Assembly (NCBI RefSeq): GCF_002027555.1
Contig: NZ_MXAP01000034.1
Coordinates: 1-15,475 of the forward strand
Origin: Moraxella equi
GTDB lineage: Bacteria; Pseudomonadota; Gammaproteobacteria; Pseudomonadales; Moraxellaceae
Direction: 5' to 3'
Length of the DNA: 15,475 nucleotides
This document shows, one piece after another, positions 7,527-14,637 of this stretch. Position 1 is the stretch's first letter. Each line of letters opens with the position of its first letter. The notes under the pieces were generated by a model, which saw nothing but the letters and a program-made list of their open reading frames with translations, was not told the DNA's origin and searched no databases. A program made the translations under genes and the position numbers.

Positions 7527-7542
7527 GCAAAACCAGTTTTGC
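7527..7542. repeat. Short perfect hairpin GCAAAAC-CA-GTTTTGC
   Basis: Inverted 7-bp arms at 7527-7533 and 7536-7542 with a 2-nt centre. In an RNA the loop would open to 4 nt. There is no T-run on either side, so it is not a terminator. It abuts the REP-like element and would sit in the 5' leader of the tolC-like mRNA. Confidence 0.4.
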
Positions 7543-7607
7543 GTTCACCCTAAGCTTATCAAAGGGTGGTGGAAAACTGTTAGATTTTCCAATCTCACCA
7601 TGAACGG
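7541..7607. repeat. REP/REPIN-like composite palindrome
   Basis: The outer arms CGTTCA (7542-7547) and TGAACG (7601-7606) are inverted. The left half holds CACCCT (7546-7551) and AGGGTG (7563-7568) as a hairpin around AAGCTTATCAA. The centre holds a GGAAAA / TTTTCC hairpin (7571-7576 and 7585-7590). The right half ends CTCACCATGAACGG. From memory, the left half resembles the widespread bacterial repeat with core CACCCTGAGCTTGTCGAAGG, which translates as PFDKLR, and the right half its partner ending CTCACCATGAACGG. Two inverted halves make it REPIN-like. Confidence 0.5.
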
Positions 7608-7642
7608 TTTTAATTTGGGGTTTTATAGGAAATTCATTAGGA

Positions 7643-7761
7643 AGTGTTGAACATTGATAACATTCTTATAGATATGGTAAAAGTTGACAACTTCAATCCA
7701 TTTTTGCATGAAAAATGGCTAAATCTTGTTTTTTATTACAAATGTTAAAGTTCAACACGCC
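7643..7761. mobile_element. MITE-like element B, IS630-type ends, upstream of the tolC-like gene
   Basis: An element of about 119 bp with imperfect terminal inverted repeats. The left end is GTGTTGAACATTGATAACAT (from 7644). The right end read from the other strand is GGCGTGTTGAACTTTAACAT (from 7761). GTGTTGAAC / GTTCAACAC (7644-7652 and 7750-7758) is perfect. The left end also matches the IS630 right end at 144-175 at 18 of 21 aligned positions over GTACTGAATATTGATAACATT. It encodes nothing. The size, terminal repeats and IS630 resemblance fit a MITE moved by a related transposase. A TA at 7638-7639 may mark the left target site. Confidence 0.65.
7669..7696 (-). promoter_or_regulatory. Promoter inside element B, reading into the tolC-like gene
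   Basis: On the minus strand TTGAAG (7691-7696) and TATCTA (7669-7674) are 16 bp apart, aligned with the promoter in element A. Transcription would start near 7662, giving a leader of about 225 nt with several hairpins. A perfect palindrome AAGTTGACAACTT (7681-7693) overlaps the -35 box and spacer and could be an operator. Confidence 0.4.
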
Positions 7762-7863
7762 TTTGCATATGATAACAAATTTTACAAATGATTGCTGAAA
7801 AATTTGGATAAAGTGCAGGATTTACCCCATCGATTCAAGTTTATTACCTTGTCAAATACAAAC

Positions 7864-7902
7864 AAAAAACCCACCCCAAGCTGACCTTCAGCATGGCGCG
7901 GG
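7864..7902 (-). terminator. Intrinsic terminator of the Ala/Glu/Asp-rich protein gene
   Basis: On the minus strand the arms at 7888-7902 and 7870-7884 form a stem of 15 positions with two mismatches and one G-T pair, closed by an AGG loop and followed by TTTTTTG. It starts 15 bp after the stop codon at 7917-7919. This is the strongest terminator in the window. Confidence 0.85.
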
Positions 7903-7916
7903 CTTGTATCTGCCAA

Positions 7917-8405
7917 TCAGTTGGTTGTTTCTTCTGCTTTTGGTTCTGCTTCGGCAGTTGCTGTGTTATCGGCAACCTTATCTTCGGCTGTTGTGTCATG
8001 TGGTGCATCGCTTGTTGCCACGTCACTGGCAACAGGCTTATCCTCTACCGCTTTGTCTTGGACAGGTGTTTGGGCATCGCCATTTGAATCCGCTACTTGG
8101 GCAGCTGCTTCTTGCTCTGAGGCGGGGCTGGCAGGAGTGTCTGCGGTCGCATCCGGTGCGGTCGCTTCTGCCACAGCTTCTGCTTTTTGGGCATCAGTCG
8201 GGTTTGCCTCTTTTTGAGCAAGTTCATCTAAGGCTCTGCCCGCAGGTGTGGCTGAGACGGTTGCAGGCTCATGATTGCCCGCTGGGCGTAACCATGCAAA
8301 AACGGCAATACCGCCGATAATCACCAAAAGTAGAACCACGCCAATCAAAGCATGAATGATTTCTTTGGTTGGGTTGTTTTCAGAAGCATCATGTGCGTGT
8401 GCCAT
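7917..8405 (-). CDS. Hypothetical membrane-anchored protein with an Ala/Glu/Asp-rich tail
   Basis: A 162-residue protein I do not recognise. A short hydrophilic N-terminus (HAHDASENNPTKE) precedes one membrane helix at about 18-38 (IIHALIGVVLLLVIIGGIAV). After FAWLRPAGNHEP comes about 115 residues of low-complexity sequence dominated by Ala, Glu, Asp, Thr and Pro, with no recognisable fold. The positive charge near the helix is weak on both sides. I infer a periplasmic, acidic, disordered tail. ATG 8405 has AGGTGA just upstream. Its own promoter (8469-8497) and strong terminator (7864-7902) show a separate transcription unit. Short anchors of this type are found on small c-type cytochromes and envelope spacer proteins, but no haem motif or other domain is present here. 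Confidence 0.8.
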   Translation of the reverse strand: MAHAHDASENNPTKEIIHALIGVVLLLVIIGGIAVFAWLRPAGNHEPATVSATPAGRALDELAQKEANPTDAQKAEAVAEATAPDATADTPASPASEQEAAAQVADSNGDAQTPVQDKAVEDKPVASDVATSDAPHDTTAEDKVADNTATAEAEPKAEETTN

Positions 8406-8468
8406 AAATCACCTGTCGTGTTGATGGGTTTGATTTAACCATTTATTTGGCATTTGATTTTATTTAAA

Positions 8469-8497
8469 ATTTTAACATTTTAAAAATCACTCATCAA
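8469..8497 (-). promoter_or_regulatory. Promoter of the Ala/Glu/Asp-rich protein gene
   Basis: On the minus strand TTGATG (8492-8497) and the extended -10 TGTTAAAAT (8469-8477) have a 17-bp spacer. Transcription would start near 8462, giving a leader of about 57 nt. The spacing and both hexamers are good. Confidence 0.6.
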
Positions 8498-8610
8498 ATG
8501 CGTGAGTTTTGTTTTTAAACGAAATAAATTTTGCCCTATTATATACCAATTTTTACCATTTTGTACAATCCCCCATTAAAATTATGGGTAATTTTTACAT
8601 TTTTATATCA

Positions 8611-10242
8611 TCAATCTCGCACACCCTCGCCCTGATAGTACAGCTCATGACTGGCATCATAGCGACTTTGGCGTTTGACGATAAAGCTAAGCCCGACCAA
8701 AATGAACGCCAACAGTAGTATCGGATAACTGCCCCATCGCATAAAAGGCGTCACCCCCGTCATCATTGGCACCTCCCCACGCAGGACGGTCGGCACAAAG
8801 GGGGTCGCTTGGCTGACGATACGCCCCTTATCATCGATAAAAGCCGTCACCCCTGTGTTGGTCGCACGCACGAACCACCGCCCTGTCTCCATGCTTCGCA
8901 TTTGCACCATTTGTAAGTGCTGCAAAGGGCCTGCACTCGTGCCAAACCACGCATCATTTGAGACGGTCAAGAGAAATTGGGTGTCTTTGGCATTTTTGCG
9001 AGTGGTATCAGGATATGCCACTTCATAGCATACCGCTGACCCCATGGGCTGATTTTTGACCAGTAGTGGCTTTTGGTTGTCATCGCCACGGCTAAAACTG
9101 ACCACATCTTGCATGCCTGCCAAATCAGGTAAAATATTCAACATCCCCTCAAAAGGAATATACTCGCCAAAAGGGACAAGATTTTGCTTTTTATACAGAC
9201 CGCCACTGTCCTCGCCCAGTGCCAACACACTGTTATACAAATGCGGATATTCTCGTGTGGCAGGGTCAAAGTTTTCCACATCCTTATAGGGAATGCCCAT
9301 GACCCACGTCGCCCCCTGCATGCGTGCGTGCGTATGCACCTCATTGATAAACTCCCACGCCTCATCTTGGAACATGGGAATGGACGCCTCGGGCCACACC
9401 ACGACATCTTGCCCCCACTCGCTCGCTGACAGCTCGGCATAGATTCTTAGGGTCTCGTAGCGGTACTCGGTCAGCCATTTTAAATCTTGGGGAATGTTGC
9501 CCTGTATCAAGGACATGGATAGTTTCTCGCCCGTAGGGGTGGTCCATTTGGGGCTGATGACCCACATCACCATGGCAAACAGCACCAAAAAAGCACTGAT
9601 GAGCAAAAAGCCCAATTTTTGGCGAAAGACTTCTATCACACTCGCTCCAAACAGCACCGCCACAAAGCTAATGGCAAGCACCCCAAACATCGGTGCCAAT
9701 GAACTTATCCATGCCACATCAGTAAAGGCATAACCCACAAACAGCCACGGAAAACCTGTCAGTAGCCATGTCTTTGTCCATTCTTGTACCACCCACAACG
9801 ATGCAAATGCCAACGGCTGACGACCCACAAAACGCACAAATGCCCACGCCATGACCGCATGAAACAGCCCCATGATAAACGCCATCACAGCTATCATGAT
9901 AAGGGCAAGCCATGTCGGGATGTTGCCGTACTCATGAATGGACGTGTATAACCAAAACGCACCCACCGCCCACAGCCCAAACCCATACGCCTGCCCTACC
10001 CAAAACGCACGCCCCGCCTTATCTTCACCCACCAAACAAGCATACAGCACCATGGGCGAGAGTATGGCTATCGTCCATAGCTTATAGGGGGCAAGCGACA
10101 GTGAGAACATCGCCCCTGCCCCCAGACATAGCAGGATAGGAATGATGAGTGGCAGGCGTTTTTTGGTGGCAATTTTTTGGCGAGTGGCACGTTTGGCAAT
10201 ACCGACAGTTGGCGTGGTGACAGGGTTTGATTGGTAGGTCAT
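8611..10242 (-). CDS. lnt: Apolipoprotein N-acyltransferase
   Basis: A 543-residue inner-membrane enzyme that adds the third acyl chain to the N-terminal Cys of lipoproteins, using phospholipid as donor. Several membrane helices fill about 30-230. A nitrilase-like periplasmic domain (about 240-495) and a final helix (about 503-522) follow. The catalytic triad is visible: Glu285 in VVWPEASIP, Lys352 in KQNLVPFGEYIP and Cys405 in GSAVCYEVAYPD. Glu360 of GEY and the SNDAWFG motif are also present. Length is slightly over the usual 510 aa because of a hydrophilic N-terminus. An in-frame GTG at 10311 would add 23 residues. ATG 10242 is preferred because an extended -10 promoter lies at 10271-10279, inside the longer version. 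Neither start has a clear Shine-Dalgarno. No corC or ybeY neighbour is present. Confidence 0.95.
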   Translation of the reverse strand: MTYQSNPVTTPTVGIAKRATRQKIATKKRLPLIIPILLCLGAGAMFSLSLAPYKLWTIAILSPMVLYACLVGEDKAGRAFWVGQAYGFGLWAVGAFWLYTSIHEYGNIPTWLALIMIAVMAFIMGLFHAVMAWAFVRFVGRQPLAFASLWVVQEWTKTWLLTGFPWLFVGYAFTDVAWISSLAPMFGVLAISFVAVLFGASVIEVFRQKLGFLLISAFLVLFAMVMWVISPKWTTPTGEKLSMSLIQGNIPQDLKWLTEYRYETLRIYAELSASEWGQDVVVWPEASIPMFQDEAWEFINEVHTHARMQGATWVMGIPYKDVENFDPATREYPHLYNSVLALGEDSGGLYKKQNLVPFGEYIPFEGMLNILPDLAGMQDVVSFSRGDDNQKPLLVKNQPMGSAVCYEVAYPDTTRKNAKDTQFLLTVSNDAWFGTSAGPLQHLQMVQMRSMETGRWFVRATNTGVTAFIDDKGRIVSQATPFVPTVLRGEVPMMTGVTPFMRWGSYPILLLAFILVGLSFIVKRQSRYDASHELYYQGEGVRD

Positions 10243-10270
10243 GATAAAAAGTTGGGGCAAATAACCGCTT

Positions 10271-10279
10271 ATTTTAGCA
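10271..10279 (-). promoter_or_regulatory. Extended -10 promoter of lnt
   Basis: TGCTAAAAT on the minus strand is a TGn-extended -10 box. Transcription would start near 10264, about 22 nt before ATG 10242. No good -35 is seen. Its position decides the choice of the ATG over the upstream GTG. Confidence 0.5.
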
Positions 10280-10334
10280 AATTTTTGGGGCAAATGCTTG
10301 GGTTTTGGCACAAATGGCAGGTCAAAGACGACTT

Positions 10335-10427
10335 TTAGCCGACCCGTGATAACAACACCGCTTCTGGCAATCTGATTTTTAGAACATCATCAGCAAGCTT
10401 ATTAGCTTCATCAAACATTTTAAACAT
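10335..10427 (-). CDS. Possible 30-residue small ORF overlapping the DUF4350 stop
   Basis: ATG 10427 overlaps the end of the DUF4350 gene (stop 10420-10422), the arrangement expected for translational coupling, and the frame closes at TAA 10335-10337. The product is mostly polar (FKMFDEANKLADDVLKIRL then PEAVLLSRVG). A second ATG lies at 10418, and there is no clear Shine-Dalgarno. It sits where MoxR or DUF58 genes often follow in related operons, but no AAA motif is visible, so calling it a remnant would be a guess. It may be chance. Confidence 0.25.
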   Translation of the reverse strand: MFKMFDEANKLADDVLKIRLPEAVLLSRVG

Positions 10428-11889
10428 AAAATCTGCTTAATCGAGCAAAGCTACGGCTAATCCGCACAAAGTCACTCTCCTGCTCCCATGTGCCATAGAG
10501 TGCTTCATAAGCCATGTCATAGGATAGTCCCGTTTTCTCGCTCACCGCTTGGGCAATGCTTGTCTCTGTTTGCTCTTTGATATGCTCTTTGGCAAGAATG
10601 GCTTGGATAAGAGCATGACGGTTTTGGGTAAATAAAGCTGTCGCTCCATCGCTTGTCCATAGGTATTGCCCCACATGCCCAAAAAAACCAAAGATATTAC
10701 GACTGGTATCTGTCTCATAAACTACTTTTGCCCCAAATCGCTTGGGCAGGGCAAGTAAGCATACGCCCACGGTCAGCACCATGCCAATCACTGACCACAT
10801 CAAATGTCGCCAAAGTAGCACAAAAAATCCTGTGGACTCAACATCTGATACCAAATAAGTATGACGCTCGCCTGCCAATGCTCGCAGTAGCTCGCCATTA
10901 TCGGCACGTAGCAGACCGCCCCAATAGCCATACACGCCATGCTTGTCGCCATCCAAATCGGTGAGTAGCTCCCAATCGCTAGGCATGGGCATACCCCGGG
11001 GGGTATCATCATCCACCCCACGAGAGACAGGGTTTACAAAAAACCCATCGCTTGCCAATATCGTCAATCGCCCTTTGTCAATCATCACATCAAATAGAGC
11101 ATTATTTGGATGAAATAAATTGGACTGACCGCTTGTGTTTTTGCTTTGCTTTAAAGAGTGTTCGATTTTTTCTTTTTGCTCATTGGTCAAATTAGTATTT
11201 AGATTTGCTAATAATGCATGACTGTCTTGATGATAAATTTGATGATTAATGGCTTTGGCATTAGGATATTGATTAAAAAATTCATCAGCAGAAAACCATC
11301 CATAATTACTCATATTATTGACATCTTGGACAATCATCATCTCGCCATCGATAGACAGGGGCGTGGCAAAGACATTAAACGTTTTTTTGACATCATCAAA
11401 CGCATTAGAGTCATGAGCGACATAATCAATCCCCAAATAACCCATCAGTGGATTTTGACCCTCTTGATAATCACTGTCCGTCTTTTGTATGTCATCACTT
11501 AGGATGTTTTTATTAAACACCACCAAATGTCCGCCATTTGCCACCCACGCCATCATTTCATCAAAATGGGGCTTATAACTGCTGGTCACGTCATAGATTA
11601 CCACCATCTCATTCTTGGCATTGACAGTATCGCCAAAAACATCCATTAGTGTAGTACGTCCGCTCTCGCCTTGTAGCGTCTTGGCGTCTTTGAGTAGAGC
11701 TTGGGCGGTATAATAACGATTGGCTTGCACTTCGGCGGTTGGCGAGTATGACGTGGTTTGAACCTTGTGATGATTGTTAAAAAACCACCACGCATAAGCC
11801 ATCGCACCCAACACAGCGATGGCGATGATGATGTATAGCCATTTATCTTGTGCACGCTCTTTGGTGCTTAGGGTGATTGTTCTATTCAT
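10420..11889 (-). CDS. DUF4350 domain membrane protein
   Basis: An envelope protein of about 489 residues with no known biochemical role. One N-terminal membrane helix (about 17-37) is followed by a DUF4350 region. This includes VVIYDVTSSYKPHFDEMMAW (about 97-116) and then VANGGHLVVFNKN, matching the family pattern of a GATase-like Rossmann segment with a conserved GG. A second membrane helix (about 356-381) precedes a cytoplasmic C-terminal part. The middle section ends with ERHTYLVSDVESTGFFVLLW, so the large central domain is probably periplasmic. The start is ATG 11889, overlapping the DUF4129 stop as ATGA, with AGGGCGATGGC upstream. The upstream in-frame start at 12006 would overlap its neighbour by about 120 bp and is rejected. 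Members of this family are encoded with MoxR/DUF58 operons. Confidence 0.82.
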   Translation of the reverse strand: MNRTITLSTKERAQDKWLYIIIAIAVLGAMAYAWWFFNNHHKVQTTSYSPTAEVQANRYYTAQALLKDAKTLQGESGRTTLMDVFGDTVNAKNEMVVIYDVTSSYKPHFDEMMAWVANGGHLVVFNKNILSDDIQKTDSDYQEGQNPLMGYLGIDYVAHDSNAFDDVKKTFNVFATPLSIDGEMMIVQDVNNMSNYGWFSADEFFNQYPNAKAINHQIYHQDSHALLANLNTNLTNEQKEKIEHSLKQSKNTSGQSNLFHPNNALFDVMIDKGRLTILASDGFFVNPVSRGVDDDTPRGMPMPSDWELLTDLDGDKHGVYGYWGGLLRADNGELLRALAGERHTYLVSDVESTGFFVLLWRHLMWSVIGMVLTVGVCLLALPKRFGAKVVYETDTSRNIFGFFGHVGQYLWTSDGATALFTQNRHALIQAILAKEHIKEQTETSIAQAVSEKTGLSYDMAYEALYGTWEQESDFVRISRSFARLSRFYV

Positions 11890-12776
11890 GCCATCGCCCT
11901 TTGTCCATACAGTTTCGCCCACAACTCGATGAGTTCTAGAATGTCGCCATAATCCCCTTTGGTCACACCTTGAGGGATTTTTTGCCCGTAGGCTGACGCA
12001 CGCCAAAGCTTGATGAGTCGTTCAAAATACTCACGCTCATGACTGCCTGCTTCACTTTGAGCCAGTAGCCATGCACACTCATCTTCGGTCTGATGACGGT
12101 CAATGGGCAGATGATGTCGCACCCCCATCTCTCTTAGTGTGCCACGGTATAAGGCAGACAAGGCAGGTAGCCACAACCCTTGACTGAGCAGAGATTTTAA
12201 AAACGCCACTAATTTTGAACCCTCCGGTAAATCCGTCCAAGTCATCTCATCGGGACGCCAGACTGGGGCAGGGGCAACAGGTGCTTTGCTTGGACTGGGA
12301 TGTTTAAAACTTTGTAACCACACCAACCATGTCTGACGTGTCTTGTGTAGCCACCATGCCAATCCCAATAAAAAAAGCAAAGCAATCCCCTTGCCAATCA
12401 CGCCCATGCCCTGACTGACACCCGTCATGTTCACATCGCCAAAGATTTTTTCGAGCCACTTGCCAAGCCATTCACCAAACTTGCTTGGCTCTTTGCTTTG
12501 CTTGGGTTTATTTCGCTCCCATCGGCTTTGGGTTGTTGTTTGACTATAAGATTCAGATGTTATGATGTCACTTAGCTCTTGCTTGACCTTATCAGAAGTG
12601 GCAGGATTGGCATTAGTTTTGCCATCAGGGACATGATATTTGTCCACGACTGAGGTCGACTCAGGTGACAGCTCGCCCGTGTTGGCAACCGCTCCTATGA
12701 TAAGTTGTCCGCACAAACAGGCGATAAGGGTCATCTTTGGTAAGTGGCAGAGAGGGCTAGACAGACGATTTATCAT
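11886..12776 (-). CDS. DUF4129 domain membrane protein
   Basis: A 296-residue protein. An N-terminal hydrophobic segment (about 15-32) could be a signal peptide or anchor. A polar linker of about 85 residues follows, then a membrane helix (about 126-146, KGIALLFLLGLAWWL) and a cytoplasmic C-terminal domain. That domain has the DUF4129 pattern: LSQGLWLPALSALYRGTLRE (about 202-221), a TEDECAWLL segment, and FERLIKLWRASAYG near the end, comparable to the usual L-x-W-R-x-x-Y-G. The start overlaps the stop of the preceding gene by ATGA (12773-12776) and its own stop overlaps the DUF4350 start the same way, so it is the fourth cistron of a coupled operon. Function is unknown; this C-terminal domain is often joined to transglutaminase-like or MoxR-linked proteins. 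Confidence 0.8.
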   Translation of the reverse strand: MINRLSSPLCHLPKMTLIACLCGQLIIGAVANTGELSPESTSVVDKYHVPDGKTNANPATSDKVKQELSDIITSESYSQTTTQSRWERNKPKQSKEPSKFGEWLGKWLEKIFGDVNMTGVSQGMGVIGKGIALLFLLGLAWWLHKTRQTWLVWLQSFKHPSPSKAPVAPAPVWRPDEMTWTDLPEGSKLVAFLKSLLSQGLWLPALSALYRGTLREMGVRHHLPIDRHQTEDECAWLLAQSEAGSHEREYFERLIKLWRASAYGQKIPQGVTKGDYGDILELIELWAKLYGQRAMA

Positions 12777-13585
12777 GGCTCATCCTGCCTTAGGTTCGAT
12801 GTATTGGTAGAGACATGGTTGTTGTTGATGGCGTGATGACGAGCCAGTAATTTACGAAATACTATCTCAATATCCCATCCTTCAAGCAGACTTCGCTTGC
12901 ACAGATACATGGCAAAACCACTGGCGACATAAAACGGGGTCAGCATTGCCACCACACCCACATACACCATCACATCAAGGGCGATGACCAAAAGTTTTGG
13001 CAGTTGAGTTTGTTCACCCTCCCCAAAACTACTGCCAAGACCAAACATCATGGTCAAGACTATCACACTCACCGCATACAACACCATTTCCACCACAAAA
13101 ACAGCCATGGCATGCCAACCAATGGCACTGTCCTGACGGCGAGACAGTACCGTCACACGCTGTTTGGCAAATTTTCCCGACTGCCTCTCTAACAGATGCA
13201 CAGGCATGACCATCATTCGCCGAAGTCCAAAACGTCTTATCAGCAAGAACATCACGCTAGGCATGGCAACACGCTTCACATCATCCATCCCAAAATCATC
13301 ATCAAACAATCGATGACCCAAATAAATGACCAACTCTCGCTCAAAGATAGGCTTAACCCACCAAAACAATACAACAGACAACAAACTCCACAGCTCGTCA
13401 TCATCATAAAAAATATAATTAAGACCAGCCATGACGGCAATCAATGCACACAACACTGGCACATGTGACATCCACCACAACCGCCATAAGTCATAATACC
13501 AATGGCGAGCCATTGACAGCCCCAAATCCATTGCCTGATAAGCGGGCAAAGGCTTGATATTGACGGTCATTTTATCCAAATTCAT
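12773..13585 (-). CDS. Multi-pass membrane protein of unknown function (MoxR-type operon)
   Basis: A 270-residue protein I cannot assign to a named family. It has hydrophobic segments at about 35-55 and 60-75, a charged stretch with FDDDFGMDDVKR, another hydrophobic segment near 108-118, then basic sequence. Two long membrane helices follow at about 165-185 and 200-230. It ends with a basic, Asn-rich tail. ATG 13585 overlaps the SpoIIM-like stop as ATGA. The longer in-frame start at 13687 would run about 100 bp into that gene and is rejected. Its position between a SpoIIM-like and a DUF4129 gene matches an unnamed membrane protein found in comparable operons. A role beside those proteins in an envelope complex is inference. 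Confidence 0.72.
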   Translation of the reverse strand: MNLDKMTVNIKPLPAYQAMDLGLSMARHWYYDLWRLWWMSHVPVLCALIAVMAGLNYIFYDDDELWSLLSVVLFWWVKPIFERELVIYLGHRLFDDDFGMDDVKRVAMPSVMFLLIRRFGLRRMMVMPVHLLERQSGKFAKQRVTVLSRRQDSAIGWHAMAVFVVEMVLYAVSVIVLTMMFGLGSSFGEGEQTQLPKLLVIALDVMVYVGVVAMLTPFYVASGFAMYLCKRSLLEGWDIEIVFRKLLARHHAINNNHVSTNTSNLRQDEP

Positions 13586-14637
13586 GAACGTCTCCCACAC
13601 AGCACCAAATACAGTGCCACAAGAGCCCAAAGCATTGCCCCTACGATGTATTTTACCATATTTGGCACAGCCGATGATGACGACCAAAATGCTTCAATAA
13701 ATGCCGCAATAAACGTCATCAATGCCGCCCCACACAGTAGCTCAATACTCTCACGTCCCGCCACAACCAAAGCGTCTTTTCGTCCATACGGAGCAGGAGC
13801 AATCAAACCCAACCCCAAACGAATCCCTGCCATGCTCGCAATAACCGCTGCTGTCAGTTCAAATGAGCCATGACCTACGACAAACTGCCAAAAAGTCTCA
13901 CCATAGCCCACCCCAGTCAAATGCCCTGCCACCGCACCAATCACCACACCATTATACAGTGTCAAAAAAATCGTACCAATACCAGCAAAAATCCCCAATC
14001 CGTACATCTTAAAATCAATGCCAATATTGTTTTGCACATAATGCCCAAACATCATCAAATCAGTATCACTTGCTCGGTCGCTATCTCGCCCGATATGCCC
14101 ATTGGCAGGATTGTACATTGCTTCCATCTGAGCAACTTGTGAATCTGCCATGACACTATAAATCAGCCCATCATTCAAATAACAAGTCACACCCATGATA
14201 ATTAACGGCAGATAAAATAAAGCAAAAGACAACCAAAACAGATGGGCATACTGATGTAGTCTGACGGGAAATGTATAAAAAATAAACCGTAAAAGTCCGC
14301 CTTGGTGCGTTTTTTTACCACCATAAATCAGCTCATGCCCCACCATGACTCGTTTATGTAGAGCATTGACCAGTGTCGGACTGTAATGACGCTGTTTGGC
14401 AAGAGCGTGATGTTCACAAATTTGTCGATAGAGTGAAATTAATGGATAATTATCTATGATGGCTTTGGTAGATTTGGTATTGTTTTGTGCTTTTTGATTT
14501 TTTAGATGGGTATAAATATCATCATCCATGAATACGCCATTATCTTGGCATAAACGGTCAAATTCTTGCCATAAAGCTGAAAATCTCTCCACAAAGGTGC
14601 TTTGCTTTACCGCCACAAAATCGTTAAGCTGACTCAT
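13582..14637 (-). CDS. Stage II sporulation protein M-like membrane protein
   Basis: A 351-residue SpoIIM-family (DUF95) protein. The soluble N-terminal 115 residues are followed by several helices starting near 120. The family signature is in the C-terminal half: VVGHGSFELTAAVIASMAGI (about 243-262), LGLGLIAPAPYGRKDA, and RESIELLCGAALMTFIAAFI. The organism group does not sporulate. In such bacteria this family occurs in MoxR/DUF58 operons, and its job is unknown. In Bacillus, SpoIIM is part of an envelope-remodelling complex, which only suggests an envelope role here. The gene overlaps the RDD gene stop and the next start by ATGA on both sides, so translation is probably coupled. Confidence 0.85.
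   Translation of the reverse strand: MSQLNDFVAVKQSTFVERFSALWQEFDRLCQDNGVFMDDDIYTHLKNQKAQNNTKSTKAIIDNYPLISLYRQICEHHALAKQRHYSPTLVNALHKRVMVGHELIYGGKKTHQGGLLRFIFYTFPVRLHQYAHLFWLSFALFYLPLIIMGVTCYLNDGLIYSVMADSQVAQMEAMYNPANGHIGRDSDRASDTDLMMFGHYVQNNIGIDFKMYGLGIFAGIGTIFLTLYNGVVIGAVAGHLTGVGYGETFWQFVVGHGSFELTAAVIASMAGIRLGLGLIAPAPYGRKDALVVAGRESIELLCGAALMTFIAAFIEAFWSSSSAVPNMVKYIVGAMLWALVALYLVLCGRRS

Larger units (their letters stand above)
7439..7916. other. Repeat-rich gene-free region upstream of the tolC-like gene
   Basis: About 480 bp with no credible gene. From left to right it contains an IS-end-like sequence (7489-7515), a small hairpin (7527-7542), a REP/REPIN-like palindrome (7541-7607), mobile-repeat B with a promoter (7643-7761), an A+T-rich stretch, and the terminator of the next gene (7864-7902). 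Confidence 0.7.

Noticed and set aside
7844..8032. 62-codon minus-strand ORF overlapping the 3' end of the Ala/Glu/Asp-rich gene
   Set aside because: It lies out of frame over a well-supported gene and its terminator, with no ribosome site and Gln/Lys-rich sequence typical of a shadow frame.
7904..8320. Plus-strand ORFs opposite the Ala/Glu/Asp-rich gene (138 and 98 codons)
   Set aside because: They are antisense shadows of low-complexity GC-richer codons. The minus-strand gene has promoter, ribosome site and terminator, and these have none.
8572..8595. CCCAT-ATGGG hairpin with a T-rich tail downstream of lnt
   Set aside because: The tail is on the plus strand, where no gene needs terminating. 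On the minus strand, the direction of lnt, no T-run follows.
10243..10311. GTG start adding 23 residues to Lnt
   Set aside because: An extended -10 promoter lies inside this stretch, and the extra residues have no family match.
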